From: Bacteroidota bacterium
Lineage (GTDB): Bacteria; Bacteroidota; Bacteroidia; Bacteroidales; F082
Length of the DNA stretch: 64,000 nucleotides
Assembly: GCA_023396415.1 (NCBI GenBank)
Contig: JAEWWJ010000058.1
Location: 29,020 to 93,019 of the forward strand
Direction of reading: 5' to 3'
The position numbers and the translations under genes are program-made. Positions 1 through 8,308 of the stretch are shown piece after piece (positions within the stretch are counted from its first letter, which is position 1; each line of letters opens with the position of its first letter). The notes beneath the pieces were generated by a model. That model made no database searches, was not told the origin of the DNA, and saw only the letters and a list, made by a program, of their open reading frames with translations.

Positions 1-546
1 CTCTTTGGACATGAAAAAGGGTCCTTTACCTCAGCAATAAAACAGCGCAAAGGCGATTTTGAGTTGGCCCATGGAGGCACCCTTTTTCTCGATGAAATTG
101 GCGATATGAGTCTTTCGGCTCAAGCCAAAGTTTTGCGCGCCTTACAGGAAAATAAAATTACTAGAGTTGGTGGCGAGAAAGAAATCCCTGTTGATGTACG
201 CATTTTGGCTGCCACCAATAAAAATCTCCGCGAGGAAATTGAGAAAGGTAATTTTAGAGAAGACCTTTACCACCGCATCAGCGTGATTGTGATTGAGGTG
301 CCGGCTTTGCGCCAACGTCGCGAAGATATTCCGCTTTTGGTGCAGCATTTTATGCAACAAATTTGCACCAATATGGGCAAACCTTTGCCTTTTATTCATG
401 AAGATGCCATTGCCGAACTACAACAATATACTTGGACGGGCAACATCAGAGAGCTGCACAATGCTACTGAAAGGCTGGTGATTCTTGCCGGCAACAACAT
501 TAGAAAAGAAGAAGTGATACGGTTTGCTAAACCTTTAAAAGATTAA
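1..546 (+). CDS. Sigma-54-dependent activator, AAA+ domain, 3' part; no HTH
   Basis: This is the C-terminal part of an NtrC-type AAA+ ATPase that remodels sigma-54 RNA polymerase. The reading frame is open from base 1, so the gene starts before the window. The sigma-54-contacting loop, normally GAFTGA, reads GSFTSA at bases 19-36. Walker B ([11 protein letters not shown]) follows at about 73-105, then the sensor and arginine-finger region (FREDLYHRI) and the lid helix with [11 protein letters not shown]. The protein stops soon after the lid, at FAKPLKD. The Fis-type helix-turn-helix that usually ends these regulators is therefore absent, and no frameshift is visible. It could act without binding DNA directly, or through a partner. 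The N-terminal sensory domain lies outside the window. Family assignment is secure; the target genes are unknown. Confidence 0.93.
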   Translation, partial: LFGHEKGSFTSAIKQRKGDFELAHGGTLFLDEIGDMSLSAQAKVLRALQENKITRVGGEKEIPVDVRILAATNKNLREEIEKGNFREDLYHRISVIVIEVPALRQRREDIPLLVQHFMQQICTNMGKPLPFIHEDAIAELQQYTWTGNIRELHNATERLVILAGNNIRKEEVIRFAKPLKD

Positions 547-611
547 AAATAGACTGCTCAAGCAAAATTACTCCCGTTTTTTTAGTATTTGGAAACAGAA
601 AAGAAATAAAA

Positions 612-646
612 TTGACGGCAGTCAGCCATATTTATGCGTACTTTTG
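612..646 (+). promoter_or_regulatory. Promoter of the tmRNA gene
   Basis: TACTTTTG at 639-646 matches the Bacteroidota -7 box TAnnTTTG. A TTG at 612-614 lies 24 bases upstream and may be the -33 element. The mature tmRNA begins about 40 bases downstream, leaving a short 5' leader for RNase P to remove. Confidence 0.6.
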
Positions 647-685
647 CCATTGCTTTCGGCACAGTTTGTGTTGAACAAACATCAT

Positions 686-1080
686 GGGACTGACCGGTTT
701 TGACAGCAAGATGAATGTTTATGTAAGCATGCCGAGCCTTGCGATGACGCTCGAAAATCTTGATCGCGAACAACAATTGGCGAAAATAACTACGCTCTCG
801 CTGCGTAATCGAATAAAGTAGATTACTGCTTCATCCCTTCACAAGGTGAGGGGACGAGACATCCCGCGGGTGGAAATTCCTGAAGCCGGCCTGAGAACGG
901 GGTGCTAATCAATTTCGGGATAGTTTTGACGGAGCTTCGACGTTAAAATAAAAATCAGAAGATAAGGCAGAGTTGAGGATGGCTTTTTCCTTGCAATGTT
1001 CGAAAACCAATAAAAGCATAAGCATGTAGAAAGCATACGTATTCCTTGTTTGGACGAGGGTTCGACTCCCTCCAGTTCCA
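686..1080 (+). ncRNA. ssrA: tmRNA (transfer-messenger RNA)
   Basis: tmRNA rescues stalled ribosomes by trans-translation and tags the unfinished protein for proteolysis. The 5' end GGGACTG (686-692) pairs with CAGTTCC (1073-1079), giving a 7-bp acceptor stem with one G-U pair. The T arm is GAGGG-TTCGACT-CCCTC just before it. The tag reading frame at 779-808 encodes GENNYALAA and then TAA, ending in the usual ALAA degron. With the charged alanine the tag is A-GENNYALAA. The discriminator A is at 1080 and the next bases are CAA, so the terminal CCA appears not to be encoded and would have to be added. A perfect terminator hairpin follows. Length is about 395 nt, normal for a one-piece tmRNA. 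Confidence 0.96.
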
Positions 1081-1086
1081 CAAAAT

Positions 1087-1129
1087 ATTGGAAACAAGTA
1101 ATTTAGCTTGTTTCCAATTTTAAGTTTTT
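1087..1129 (+). terminator. Intrinsic terminator of tmRNA
   Basis: ATTGGAAACAAG (1087-1098) pairs perfectly with CTTGTTTCCAAT (1107-1118) around an 8-base loop. TTTTAAGTTTTT follows. The T-rich tail runs directly into the start codon of the next gene at 1130. Confidence 0.85.
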
Positions 1130-1894
1130 ATGCGAAAATTACAGATTGCATGGGTGCTTTTTTTTGCCTTTGGCTTTCACTCCTTAGTGAATGCCCAGTT
1201 GTTGGTGAGCGATACCGTGGTTTCTACTTTTCTTTTTCAGGCCAGTTATGGCTTGCAATCGCCGGGCCGCGACCTCACAACAAATTTTGGCATCAACTCC
1301 TCACTCGGGGCAGTTTTTAGCTACAAAACCAATAAAAATTGGTTGTGGAACCTGCAAGGTAGTTTCATTTTTGGCGATCAAGTAAAAAATCGTACCACGC
1401 TACTCAAGCAATTGACCACAGCAAATGGCGAAATTATTGACGGCAATGGCACTTACACCAGCTTAGCCCTTTTTGAAAGAGGAACACACTTTCAGCTGAA
1501 AGCCGGAAAAATATTTTCATTTCACAAGCCCAACCCCAACTCGGGAATCTACCTGATGGCAGGCCTGGGTTTTCTTACACACCGCATCCGAATTGAATCG
1601 CAGTTTGGCTCTGCTCCGCAGATACAGGGTGATTATGCCAAAGGCTACGACCGCATGAGGGGCGGATTTGCACACAGCGTAGAGGCAGGTTATTTGTTGA
1701 TGAGCAACTCCAGAATGCTGAATTTTAGCCTTGGTTTTGAGTTTATTCAAGCCTTCACCAAAAGCATGCGCGATTACCAATTCGACCTGATGGGCAGCGA
1801 TCCCAACTCCTATATAGATCATTACTACGGCATCCGTATCAATTGGATGATCCCGGTGTATAAAAGAGCTCCACAGAAATACTATTATTACTAA
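1130..1894 (+). CDS. Predicted outer-membrane beta-barrel protein
   Basis: A 254-residue exported protein with a clear signal peptide (about residues 1-23, cleavage after VNA or AQ). It then alternates short beta-strand-like stretches rich in G, Y and F with polar turns, as in small 8- to 10-stranded barrels. No enzymatic motif is visible. The C-terminus is unusual, ending KYYYY. The start codon sits immediately after the tmRNA terminator with no TAnnTTTG box between them, so transcription probably depends on read-through or on a promoter inside ssrA. The waaA gene follows after 5 bases, so the two are probably co-transcribed. A link to the outer envelope is inferred from the signal peptide and from that neighbour. 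The family is not recognised. Confidence 0.75.
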   Translation: MRKLQIAWVLFFAFGFHSLVNAQLLVSDTVVSTFLFQASYGLQSPGRDLTTNFGINSSLGAVFSYKTNKNWLWNLQGSFIFGDQVKNRTTLLKQLTTANGEIIDGNGTYTSLALFERGTHFQLKAGKIFSFHKPNPNSGIYLMAGLGFLTHRIRIESQFGSAPQIQGDYAKGYDRMRGGFAHSVEAGYLLMSNSRMLNFSLGFEFIQAFTKSMRDYQFDLMGSDPNSYIDHYYGIRINWMIPVYKRAPQKYYYY

Positions 1895-1899
1895 CTGCC

Positions 1900-3132
1900 A
1901 TGTTTAGGCATATATATACCTTTGGAATACAGTTATATAGCCAGATTATTTTGATGACCTCTTTCGTGAGTCCAAAGGCTAAAAGCTGGATTAAAGGACG
2001 GCAAAAACAATCTAAAGACTGGCACAACCAAAATTTTAGTGAGGGTGAATGGATTTGGTTTCATGCCGCTTCTTTAGGTGAATTTGAGCAAGGCCGACCA
2101 CTGATGGAAGCCATCAAAACACAGCACCCACGCTATAAAATCCTTCTCACTTTCTTTTCGCCATCCGGTTATGAAGTCCGTAAAAACTATGAATTTGCCG
2201 ATCAAGTGGCCTATCTGCCGGCTGACACTCCCAAAAATGCCAAAGCATTTGTTGGGCTTTTCAATCTGAAAGCGGTATTTTTTATCAAGTATGAATTTTG
2301 GTTTAACTTCATGCTGGCGATTCATCAAAAAAACATCCCATTGTATTTTATAGCAGCTAAATTCAGGGCTAAGCAACATTTTTTTCGCTGGTATGGCGGC
2401 TGGGCGCGAAAACAATTGCAAATGGTAACTCACTTTTATGTGCAAGACGAATTGTCGGTTTTGCTTTTGAAAGATATTGATGTGCCTCAAACGAGCGTGA
2501 GCGGCGATACGCGCTTCGATCGGGTTTTTCAACTTAGTCAAAATGCTTTACAACTTCATGTAATTGAGTGCTTTAAGGCGAACCGGCGTTTGTTTGTCAT
2601 TGGAAGCTCGTGGCCGGAGGATGAAAAAATGCTTTTACCTATCATTGCCGAACTTGAAAGTGACATTGCTGTGGTGATTGCTCCGCATGATATTTCGTCC
2701 AAACACATTCAAAATATTGAAGCGAAGCTCAAAACGTCTTTTGTCAGGTATTCCAATTTCAGTGAAGAGAAACAAACTAAAGTGCTGATTATTGATAACA
2801 TAGGGATGCTTTCAAGCATTTATAAGTATGCTGATTTTGCGTATATTGGTGGAGGTTTCGGGAAATCTATCCACAACATTCAAGAGGCTGTTACCTATGG
2901 CTGCCCGGTGATTGTGGGACCTCAACACAAACGCTTTTCTGAAGCTGTTGATTTGATTGATTTGGGAGGTGTTTTTGCAGTTTCAAATGCTAACGCACTC
3001 TTTTCTATCGTGCACCGCCTTATCCGTGAAAATGATTTTAGGGAGAAAGCCTCCGAAATTTGCCGTAGTTATGTGGCAAAACAAATTGGAGCTACTGAAA
3101 AAATTATGCTACAATTGTTTCCTGATCACTAA
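1900..3132 (+). CDS. waaA: 3-deoxy-D-manno-octulosonic acid transferase (Kdo transferase)
   Basis: Transfers Kdo from CMP-Kdo to lipid A precursor at the inner membrane during LPS core assembly. The 410-residue length is normal. Visible signatures are an N-terminal hydrophobic anchor (residues 1-20), FHAASLGEFEQGRPL near residue 52 with the catalytic-type Glu, the central VSGDTRFDRV, and the C-terminal nucleotide-sugar region YIGGGFGKSIHNIQEAV followed by CPVIVGPQHKRFSEA. This is the GT-B fold, family GT30. It follows the barrel protein after 5 bases and probably shares its transcript. Whether it adds one or two Kdo residues cannot be read from the sequence. Confidence 0.95.
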   Translation: MFRHIYTFGIQLYSQIILMTSFVSPKAKSWIKGRQKQSKDWHNQNFSEGEWIWFHAASLGEFEQGRPLMEAIKTQHPRYKILLTFFSPSGYEVRKNYEFADQVAYLPADTPKNAKAFVGLFNLKAVFFIKYEFWFNFMLAIHQKNIPLYFIAAKFRAKQHFFRWYGGWARKQLQMVTHFYVQDELSVLLLKDIDVPQTSVSGDTRFDRVFQLSQNALQLHVIECFKANRRLFVIGSSWPEDEKMLLPIIAELESDIAVVIAPHDISSKHIQNIEAKLKTSFVRYSNFSEEKQTKVLIIDNIGMLSSIYKYADFAYIGGGFGKSIHNIQEAVTYGCPVIVGPQHKRFSEAVDLIDLGGVFAVSNANALFSIVHRLIRENDFREKASEICRSYVAKQIGATEKIMLQLFPDH

Positions 3133-3209
3133 TCTCCTCAGCAATAGATAAATACAAGGATTTGTCGGTGTGCCGCAGCAGGTTTACATAACCATTGATT
3201 TGGATTGTG

Positions 3210-3217
3210 TATTTTTG
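3210..3217 (+). promoter_or_regulatory. Promoter -7 box upstream of pepA
   Basis: TATTTTTG matches TAnnTTTG and lies 22 bases before the pepA start codon. No clear TTG was found at the expected -33 distance. Confidence 0.5.
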
Positions 3218-3239
3218 CGTTTCTAAAAATTAAAAAAAC

Positions 3240-4676
3240 ATGAAACTTCATCTCACCACCTCAACTACATCAGCCTCTACGCATCTTTATCTTTTGCCAT
3301 ACGGACACTCACTTTCCGGACTATCGCTCCGTAATGACGAGCAAAACTTTGTTTTAGAGCAATTGGAAAAACAAAAAAAAGATTGGGTCGTTTTGCAACG
3401 TTATCCGGGTTGGGTGATTGTAATCCTTGGCAAAGAGGGTTTAGACAGCAACAAGCAGCGCGAGCATCGTCGGAAACAAGCTGTGGCTGTTTTGGCTTTT
3501 TTAAACAGTCATGGAACAACAGAAGCGCGCTTATCAGCATTGCAAGTAGTTGATGAAGAGGTGCTTGCATTTGTGGAAGGACTTGCTCTATCGAATTATC
3601 AATTTTTGAAATACCGTAAAGATGCTTCCGAAAAATTACATCCTTTTCAATCGTTATATCTTGATGAGCATTTGGCTCAACCCTCAGTTATTGAAGTTCT
3701 TAAGAATACTATTGAAGCAGTATGTTGGGCACGCGACCTGGTGAACGAGCCGCTCAACCAACTGAATGCCGAAGAATTAGCATCGGCTTACAGCGAAAAA
3801 CTGAAGGAAGTAGGGTGCAAAACAGAAGTGTTCAACAAAAAAAAGATTGAAGCCTTAAAAATGGGTGGATTGCTTGCTGTTAATTTAGGTAGCGTTGATC
3901 CACCAACTTTCACCATTATGGAATGGAAACCTGAGGGTGCTTTGAATCATAAACCCATCGTTTTTGTGGGCAAAGGCGTAGTTTACGACACAGGTGGTAT
4001 GAGCTTAAAGCCTTCAGGTTCAATGGAAACCATGAAATGCGATATGGCCGGCAGTGCCGCCGCCGCGGGCATTATGCTGGCTGCTGCTAAAAGCAAGCTG
4101 CCGTTACATTTGATCGCGTTGGTTCCGGCCACCGACAACCGTGTAAATGGAAATGCTTACGTTCCAGGCGACGTGATTACAATGTTTGATGGAACTACGG
4201 TTGAAGTGCTCAATACCGATGCTGAAGGACGTCTTATTTTGGCCGATGCGCTTTCTTATGCCAAAAAATTTAACCCACAATTGGTTGTTACCTTTGCAAC
4301 ACTTACCGGAGCTGCCTCAAGGGCCATTGGCAGTCAAGGTATTGCGGCTATGCAAACCAAAGCAGAGGAAGCCTTTCAACAATTTACCGAATCAGGCTTT
4401 AGGGTGCATGAGCGCTTGGCAGCTTTTCCCATGTGGGAGGAATACAAAGAGCAATTAAAATCTGAAATTGCTGATTTGAAAAACATTGGCGGTCCTGAGG
4501 CGGGAATGATTACCGCTGCCAAATTTTTAGAGCACTTTACTGATTATCCTTTTGTTCATTTCGATATAGCCGGCCCTGCTTTCTTAGAAAAGCGTGATAG
4601 CTATCGTGGCACAGGGGGTACAGGGGTAGGAATCCGTTTGGTGATGGACTATTTGGTTCAACTTTCAAAGCCATAG
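3240..4676 (+). CDS. pepA: Leucyl aminopeptidase, family M17
   Basis: Cytosolic two-metal aminopeptidase that removes N-terminal residues from peptides. The C-terminal catalytic domain has the full set of M17 motifs: VGKGVVYDTGGMSLKP (about residues 242-257, metal and catalytic Lys/Asp), METMKCDMAGSAAAAG, and NTDAEGRLILADAL (about 322-335, metal Asp/Glu and catalytic Arg). The N-terminal macro-like domain (residues 1-150) is divergent, as is usual. Length 478 is typical. The gene has its own promoter box and ends at a strong hairpin, so it looks monocistronic. Substrate preference cannot be inferred. Confidence 0.94.
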   Translation: MKLHLTTSTTSASTHLYLLPYGHSLSGLSLRNDEQNFVLEQLEKQKKDWVVLQRYPGWVIVILGKEGLDSNKQREHRRKQAVAVLAFLNSHGTTEARLSALQVVDEEVLAFVEGLALSNYQFLKYRKDASEKLHPFQSLYLDEHLAQPSVIEVLKNTIEAVCWARDLVNEPLNQLNAEELASAYSEKLKEVGCKTEVFNKKKIEALKMGGLLAVNLGSVDPPTFTIMEWKPEGALNHKPIVFVGKGVVYDTGGMSLKPSGSMETMKCDMAGSAAAAGIMLAAAKSKLPLHLIALVPATDNRVNGNAYVPGDVITMFDGTTVEVLNTDAEGRLILADALSYAKKFNPQLVVTFATLTGAASRAIGSQGIAAMQTKAEEAFQQFTESGFRVHERLAAFPMWEEYKEQLKSEIADLKNIGGPEAGMITAAKFLEHFTDYPFVHFDIAGPAFLEKRDSYRGTGGTGVGIRLVMDYLVQLSKP

Positions 4677-4684
4677 TCTGATGG

Positions 4685-4726
4685 AAACAAGTCAATCAAC
4701 AAACTACAATTGATTGACTTGTGTTT
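4685..4726. terminator. Hairpin between convergent pepA and the zinc-ribbon gene
   Basis: ACAAGTCAATCA (4687-4698) pairs perfectly with TGATTGACTTGT (4711-4722). The T-tract after it is weak (GTTTACTTT), but its position between convergent genes suggests a two-way terminator. Confidence 0.65.
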
Positions 4727-4763
4727 ACTTTGATACCTTTTTAAATCATGAATTGGTGTATTC

Positions 4764-5162
4764 TTACGACATATCCATCAGATTCATAAAATCTATATAA
4801 TGGGGTGCGTCAATGCCAAAAGTTTGCACCTCTTTTCCCATTATTTTATAGGTGCTGCGTTGTCCGGCAATTTTAGAGAAATGCAGTTCAAATGACTTGC
4901 CATCTGCTTCTTGCATCATCACCATGGCCAAGTTATCGTTGAGAGCCGATTGCAGTTTGGTGTGACATATCGGGCAATAAAAATCATATTTCTCGCCTTC
5001 TATCAGCTGATTTGATGGGTGGTAGATGGTTTGATAATTACCGACTTCGGGGTTCATAAGGAGCAACATTCCGGTATCGTCTGCATGTTTGATGGTCAGG
5101 ATCAACTGTTGTTCAATCAATAAATGACCGGTGCAATGGGGGCATAAATAATCGTTTGTCAT
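4764..5162 (-). CDS. Zinc-ribbon protein of unknown function
   Basis: A 132-residue soluble protein with two cysteine pairs, CPHC at residues 7-10 and CPIC near residue 63. Together they could form one zinc ribbon. No signal peptide or membrane segment is present, so it should be cytosolic. The rest is mixed alpha/beta with no motif that I recognise. A TAnnTTTG box lies upstream on the minus strand. It is divergent from the cytidylate-kinase-like gene, about 100 bases apart, and that is the only contextual hint. I do not assign a function. Confidence 0.75.
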   Translation of the reverse strand: MTNDYLCPHCTGHLLIEQQLILTIKHADDTGMLLLMNPEVGNYQTIYHPSNQLIEGEKYDFYCPICHTKLQSALNDNLAMVMMQEADGKSFELHFSKIAGQRSTYKIMGKEVQTFGIDAPHYIDFMNLMDMS

Positions 5163-5206
5163 ATGTTTTTTGTTTTATCAGGTGAATAATGCCTCTAAGA
5201 TACAAA

Positions 5207-5214
5207 CAAAACTA
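5207..5214 (-). promoter_or_regulatory. Promoter -7 box of the zinc-ribbon gene
   Basis: CAAAACTA on the plus strand reads TAGTTTTG on the minus strand, matching TAnnTTTG. It lies 45 bases before the start codon at 5162. Confidence 0.45.
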
Positions 5215-5268
5215 CCTGAAAGCAATTGCTTTTTTTTGTTTTATGTTGTATTTTTAACAAAAAAAGCC

Positions 5269-5946
5269 ATGGCACTCGATATTGCACGTTATTTTCAAGA
5301 ACGCAACCGTCAAAAGCAAGTCGTTCAAAGTCAACATACGGTGTTTTTAACCATTTCCCGCGAAACAGGCTGCCACAGCCGATCCATCGCGCAGCTCATT
5401 CAAAATGAAATTCAGCATCAATTTCATAGAAAATGGGACATCATCAACAAGGAAGATATTTTTGAGGCAGCCAATGAAATGAAGCTAAATCCCATTCAGG
5501 TTCATCATTTGCTTAATGCTGAAGAAAAAGGTCATCTCGATGAAATATTGTTGGCTTTTGGTCAAAACAAATACAAAAGTTACCAAAGCGTTCGCAATAC
5601 GGTGCGCAGTCTCATTGAGCAATTGGCCCAAGAAGGCAATCGAATTATCATTGGTCGCGCCGGTGCCATCATAACTGCCGGTATGAAAGGCGGTTTACAT
5701 GTGCGATTGATAGCCCCTTTTGCGTGGCGGGTGAATAGCATTATGAAACAAAAACAACTGAATGAGAAAGAAGCAAAACTGTTTGTGGAAACTACTGACC
5801 TTAAACGGCAACGTTTATTTAAGGAGTTTTGCGGTAAAGAGATTTCCAACGATTATTTCGATCTTATTTTCAACAATGCCCGCTTTTCTGATGAAGAGAT
5901 CGCGCAGGCTATTCTGTCTGTTTTGGTCAAGCGCTATAAGTTTTAA
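5269..5946 (+). CDS. Cytidylate-kinase-like family protein
   Basis: A 225-residue protein of the cytidylate-kinase-like family (Pfam Cytidylate_kin2). The start is placed at the ATG at 5269 (MALDIARYFQERNRQ). An in-frame upstream extension would run through poorly conserved, AT-rich intergenic-like codons. Visible signatures are the N-terminal beta strand plus P-loop-like segment VFLTISRETGCHSRSIAQLI (about residues 24-43), the central IIIGRAGAIITAGMKGG, and the HVRLIAP strand followed by R/K-rich helices resembling the LID region. Related proteins are common and mostly uncharacterised; a true CMP kinase has more conserved nucleotide-binding residues. It probably phosphorylates a nucleotide or related small molecule, but this is inference. 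Confidence 0.8.
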   Translation: MALDIARYFQERNRQKQVVQSQHTVFLTISRETGCHSRSIAQLIQNEIQHQFHRKWDIINKEDIFEAANEMKLNPIQVHHLLNAEEKGHLDEILLAFGQNKYKSYQSVRNTVRSLIEQLAQEGNRIIIGRAGAIITAGMKGGLHVRLIAPFAWRVNSIMKQKQLNEKEAKLFVETTDLKRQRLFKEFCGKEISNDYFDLIFNNARFSDEEIAQAILSVLVKRYKF

Positions 5947-5990
5947 GCATGGGCTTCAGTTATTTTAAAGGCTTAGCGTTTTTGTTTTCT

Positions 5991-5998
5991 TACTTTTG
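5991..5998 (+). promoter_or_regulatory. Promoter -7 box of the lipoprotein gene at 6024
   Basis: TACTTTTG matches TAnnTTTG and lies 25 bases before the start codon. Confidence 0.5.
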
Positions 5999-6023
5999 CT
6001 GTTGTTGATGAGCCAATGAAATT

Positions 6024-7049
6024 ATGCTTCAAGAAAAAAAAAATCCCCGAAATATTTTTATTGCTTTTCTTTCAGTGTCGCTGTTGTTTTTTTTTGGCTG
6101 CCATAAAAAAACTGACAGGAAGGCAAGTGAGAATTTGCTGCGTGCCTTTGATTTTGAGTTGCTGAGACAGGTCAACAATATGATGCAATCAAAAGCTGTC
6201 GCTTCATTCACTCCTTTTTTTACATTACCCAATGCCCCATTGCCCTTGCTTTCGAGCAATGTAACCGACTCGGTTGCAATGTTGAATGGGTATAATTTAG
6301 AAAAGGCAAAAGGAGAATATGTTTTCAACAGGGCAAGCCAAAGCTGGGATTTTACTGCTCCCGCAAAAGATGCAATGCCCTTAAAGCTGTCTTATCACTC
6401 TATAAATGATAGTCTGGTACATTTATATGTTGAGGAATATAGTGAGGCTCCAATCGAACTTCAAATGCTTTTTCCAACCCGATTGAAAGGTGAATTGTTT
6501 GAGGGATCGAATTGCCTAATGAAGCTGAATTATAGTGCCGAAGTAAAAAACGGTTTTCCGGCATTGGCCGAATTGCACATTTCGTTGAACAATTATGAGA
6601 TCATGTTTAATTTGAAAACAAAGTTTAAAGGCCAATCGAGTGCGGAATTAAATATTGACATTCATATTTTGGAATCGCAGAAGCAGACAATCCATCTAAA
6701 ACTCAAATCTGATGTGGCTATTGGGCAAAACAAAGTATTGACCTACAATAAATTAAAGTTGTTTATTGAGGCTTTTCCATTGGTTGTAAAGCTAAATTCC
6801 GAGTTCGATTTTGTTTCAATAGGAGATGGTGATTTTTTTGACCTATGGAATAGAAAAACCAAAACAGTGGTTTATAGTGATAAGAATCAACAACTCGGTA
6901 AAATTTATCTTATTCGCAACCAACCACGAGACCGAGCGGGTTTGTTGATCGAATACAACGATGGTAGCTTTCAAAGTTTGGAAGAAATAATGTTAGTCGT
7001 TCAAAAAGTGCTGGATACCAAAATTCACCGCTTGCATTCATGTGTTTAA
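6024..7049 (+). CDS. Lipoprotein of unknown function (paralog of the one at 11515)
   Basis: A 341-residue predicted lipoprotein. The N-terminus is basic (EKKNPR), followed by a hydrophobic stretch and the lipobox LFFFGC around residue 27. The mature part is beta-rich without enzyme motifs. By eye it shares features in the same order with the lipoprotein at 11515-12639: an N-terminal helical segment after the lipobox, a Y-x-F motif at the start of the beta region, a central N-G-F-P box (NYSAEVKNGFP), and a C-terminal box IEYNDGSFQSLEEIM. I therefore treat the two as one family. It has its own promoter box and no operon partner. Surface or periplasmic location is inferred; function is unknown. 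Confidence 0.8.
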   Translation: MLQEKKNPRNIFIAFLSVSLLFFFGCHKKTDRKASENLLRAFDFELLRQVNNMMQSKAVASFTPFFTLPNAPLPLLSSNVTDSVAMLNGYNLEKAKGEYVFNRASQSWDFTAPAKDAMPLKLSYHSINDSLVHLYVEEYSEAPIELQMLFPTRLKGELFEGSNCLMKLNYSAEVKNGFPALAELHISLNNYEIMFNLKTKFKGQSSAELNIDIHILESQKQTIHLKLKSDVAIGQNKVLTYNKLKLFIEAFPLVVKLNSEFDFVSIGDGDFFDLWNRKTKTVVYSDKNQQLGKIYLIRNQPRDRAGLLIEYNDGSFQSLEEIMLVVQKVLDTKIHRLHSCV

Positions 7050-7132
7050 TCCAAAGTCGAATTGAAGTGTTGCGAAGCAAACTTGTTCATTTCCGTGCAA
7101 ATGAACGGTTTTTAAAAGGCAAGTCAATTGAA

Positions 7133-7165
7133 TTGTGAATTAATTCACATCTTTCTGTATTTTTG
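7133..7165 (+). promoter_or_regulatory. Promoter of argF
   Basis: TTG at 7133-7135, a 22-base spacer and TATTTTTG at 7158-7165 fit the Bacteroidota TTG-N17-23-TAnnTTTG pattern. The start codon is 55 bases downstream. Confidence 0.6.
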
Positions 7166-7220
7166 TCTTATATTTCATTGATAGCAAATCAACATTTAAT
7201 AACATTAAAAATTTACACCT

Positions 7221-8222
7221 ATGGCTTTCAATCTCAGAAACCGTAATTTTCTCAAATTGCTTGATTTCACCCCACAAGAAATCAAATTTCTCCTCGATTT
7301 ATCCGCCAATCTCAAAAAGGCAAAATATGCCGGTATTGAGCAACAGACACTCAAAGGCAAGAATATCGCGCTCATTTTTGAGAAAGACTCTACCCGCACG
7401 CGCTGCGCCTTCGAGGTGGCTGCCCACGATCAAGGTGCCAGCGTAACTTATTTAGGACCTTCGGGTTCGCAAATTGGTAAAAAGGAATCAATGAAAGATA
7501 CAGCCCGCGTTTTAGGTGGTATGTACGACGGCATTGAGTACCGCGGATATGGTCAAGCCATTGTTGAAGAGCTCGGAAAATATGCCGGTGTTCCGGTTTG
7601 GAACGGCCTCACCACTGAGTTTCATCCCACTCAAATTTTAGCCGATTTTTTAACGATGATGGAAAACTGCGACAAGCCTTTAAGTCAGGTTGCTTTTGCT
7701 TATTGTGGCGATGCCCGCAACAATATGGGCAACTCGCTGATGGTTGGTGCTGCTAAAATGGGAATGGATTTTAGAGCTGTTGCGCCAAAACAAAACTGGC
7801 CTGAAGAGGAACTTGTAGCCACTTGTCGTGAAATCGCTAAAGCTACAGGCGCAAAAATTACCCTCACCGAAAGTGTAGATGAAGGCGTAAAGGGGGTAGA
7901 TTTCTTATATACCGACGTTTGGGTTTCAATGGGTGAGCCGGATCATGTGTGGGAAGAACGCATCAAACTGATGTTGCCTTACCAGGTGAACGGTGCTATG
8001 TTAGCCAAAACCGGAAATCCTAATGTGAAATTTTTACACTGCCTCCCCGCATTCCACAACCGTGATACGGTGATTGGTGAACAAATTTTTCAAAAATTTG
8101 GAATTGATGCCATGGAAGTGAATGATGAGGTGTTTGAATCACCGGCTTCGTTGGTTTTCGAGGAAGCCGAAAATCGTTTGCACACCATCAAGGCAGTGAT
8201 GGTAGCCACCTTAGGTGCTTAA
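7221..8222 (+). CDS. argF: Ornithine carbamoyltransferase
   Basis: Converts ornithine and carbamoyl phosphate to citrulline (or the reverse) in the cytosol. All classical motifs are present: carbamoyl-phosphate loop STRTR (about residues 57-61), HPTQ (about 135), the Asp in the VWVSMG region (about 233) for ornithine, and HCLPAFH (about 273) with the catalytic Cys. Length 333 is normal. Classical OTC motifs argue against the succinylornithine transcarbamylase used by Bacteroides. The gene stands alone, so the sequence does not show whether it serves arginine synthesis or catabolism. It ends at a strong two-way terminator. Confidence 0.94.
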   Translation: MAFNLRNRNFLKLLDFTPQEIKFLLDLSANLKKAKYAGIEQQTLKGKNIALIFEKDSTRTRCAFEVAAHDQGASVTYLGPSGSQIGKKESMKDTARVLGGMYDGIEYRGYGQAIVEELGKYAGVPVWNGLTTEFHPTQILADFLTMMENCDKPLSQVAFAYCGDARNNMGNSLMVGAAKMGMDFRAVAPKQNWPEEELVATCREIAKATGAKITLTESVDEGVKGVDFLYTDVWVSMGEPDHVWEERIKLMLPYQVNGAMLAKTGNPNVKFLHCLPAFHNRDTVIGEQIFQKFGIDAMEVNDEVFESPASLVFEEAENRLHTIKAVMVATLGA

Positions 8223-8239
8223 CCGTCAAATAAACCTAC

Positions 8240-8278
8240 AAAAAAGTCCTCAACCGAAAAGGGTTAGAGGACTTTTTT
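8240..8278. terminator. Two-way intrinsic terminator between argF and pyrC
   Basis: AAAAAAGTCCTC (8240-8251) pairs with GAGGACTTTTTT (8267-8278). An inner AACC/GGTT extension is separated by a single bulged A. An A-tract on one side and a T-tract on the other make it work in both directions for these convergent genes. Confidence 0.9.
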
Positions 8279-8308
8279 ATGCTTTAAAACCACCATTTAA
8301 ACCATTGA

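Noticed and set aside
909..1097. A 62-codon minus-strand ORF inside the tmRNA gene
   Set aside because: It is antisense to a structurally clear tmRNA and has no protein features.
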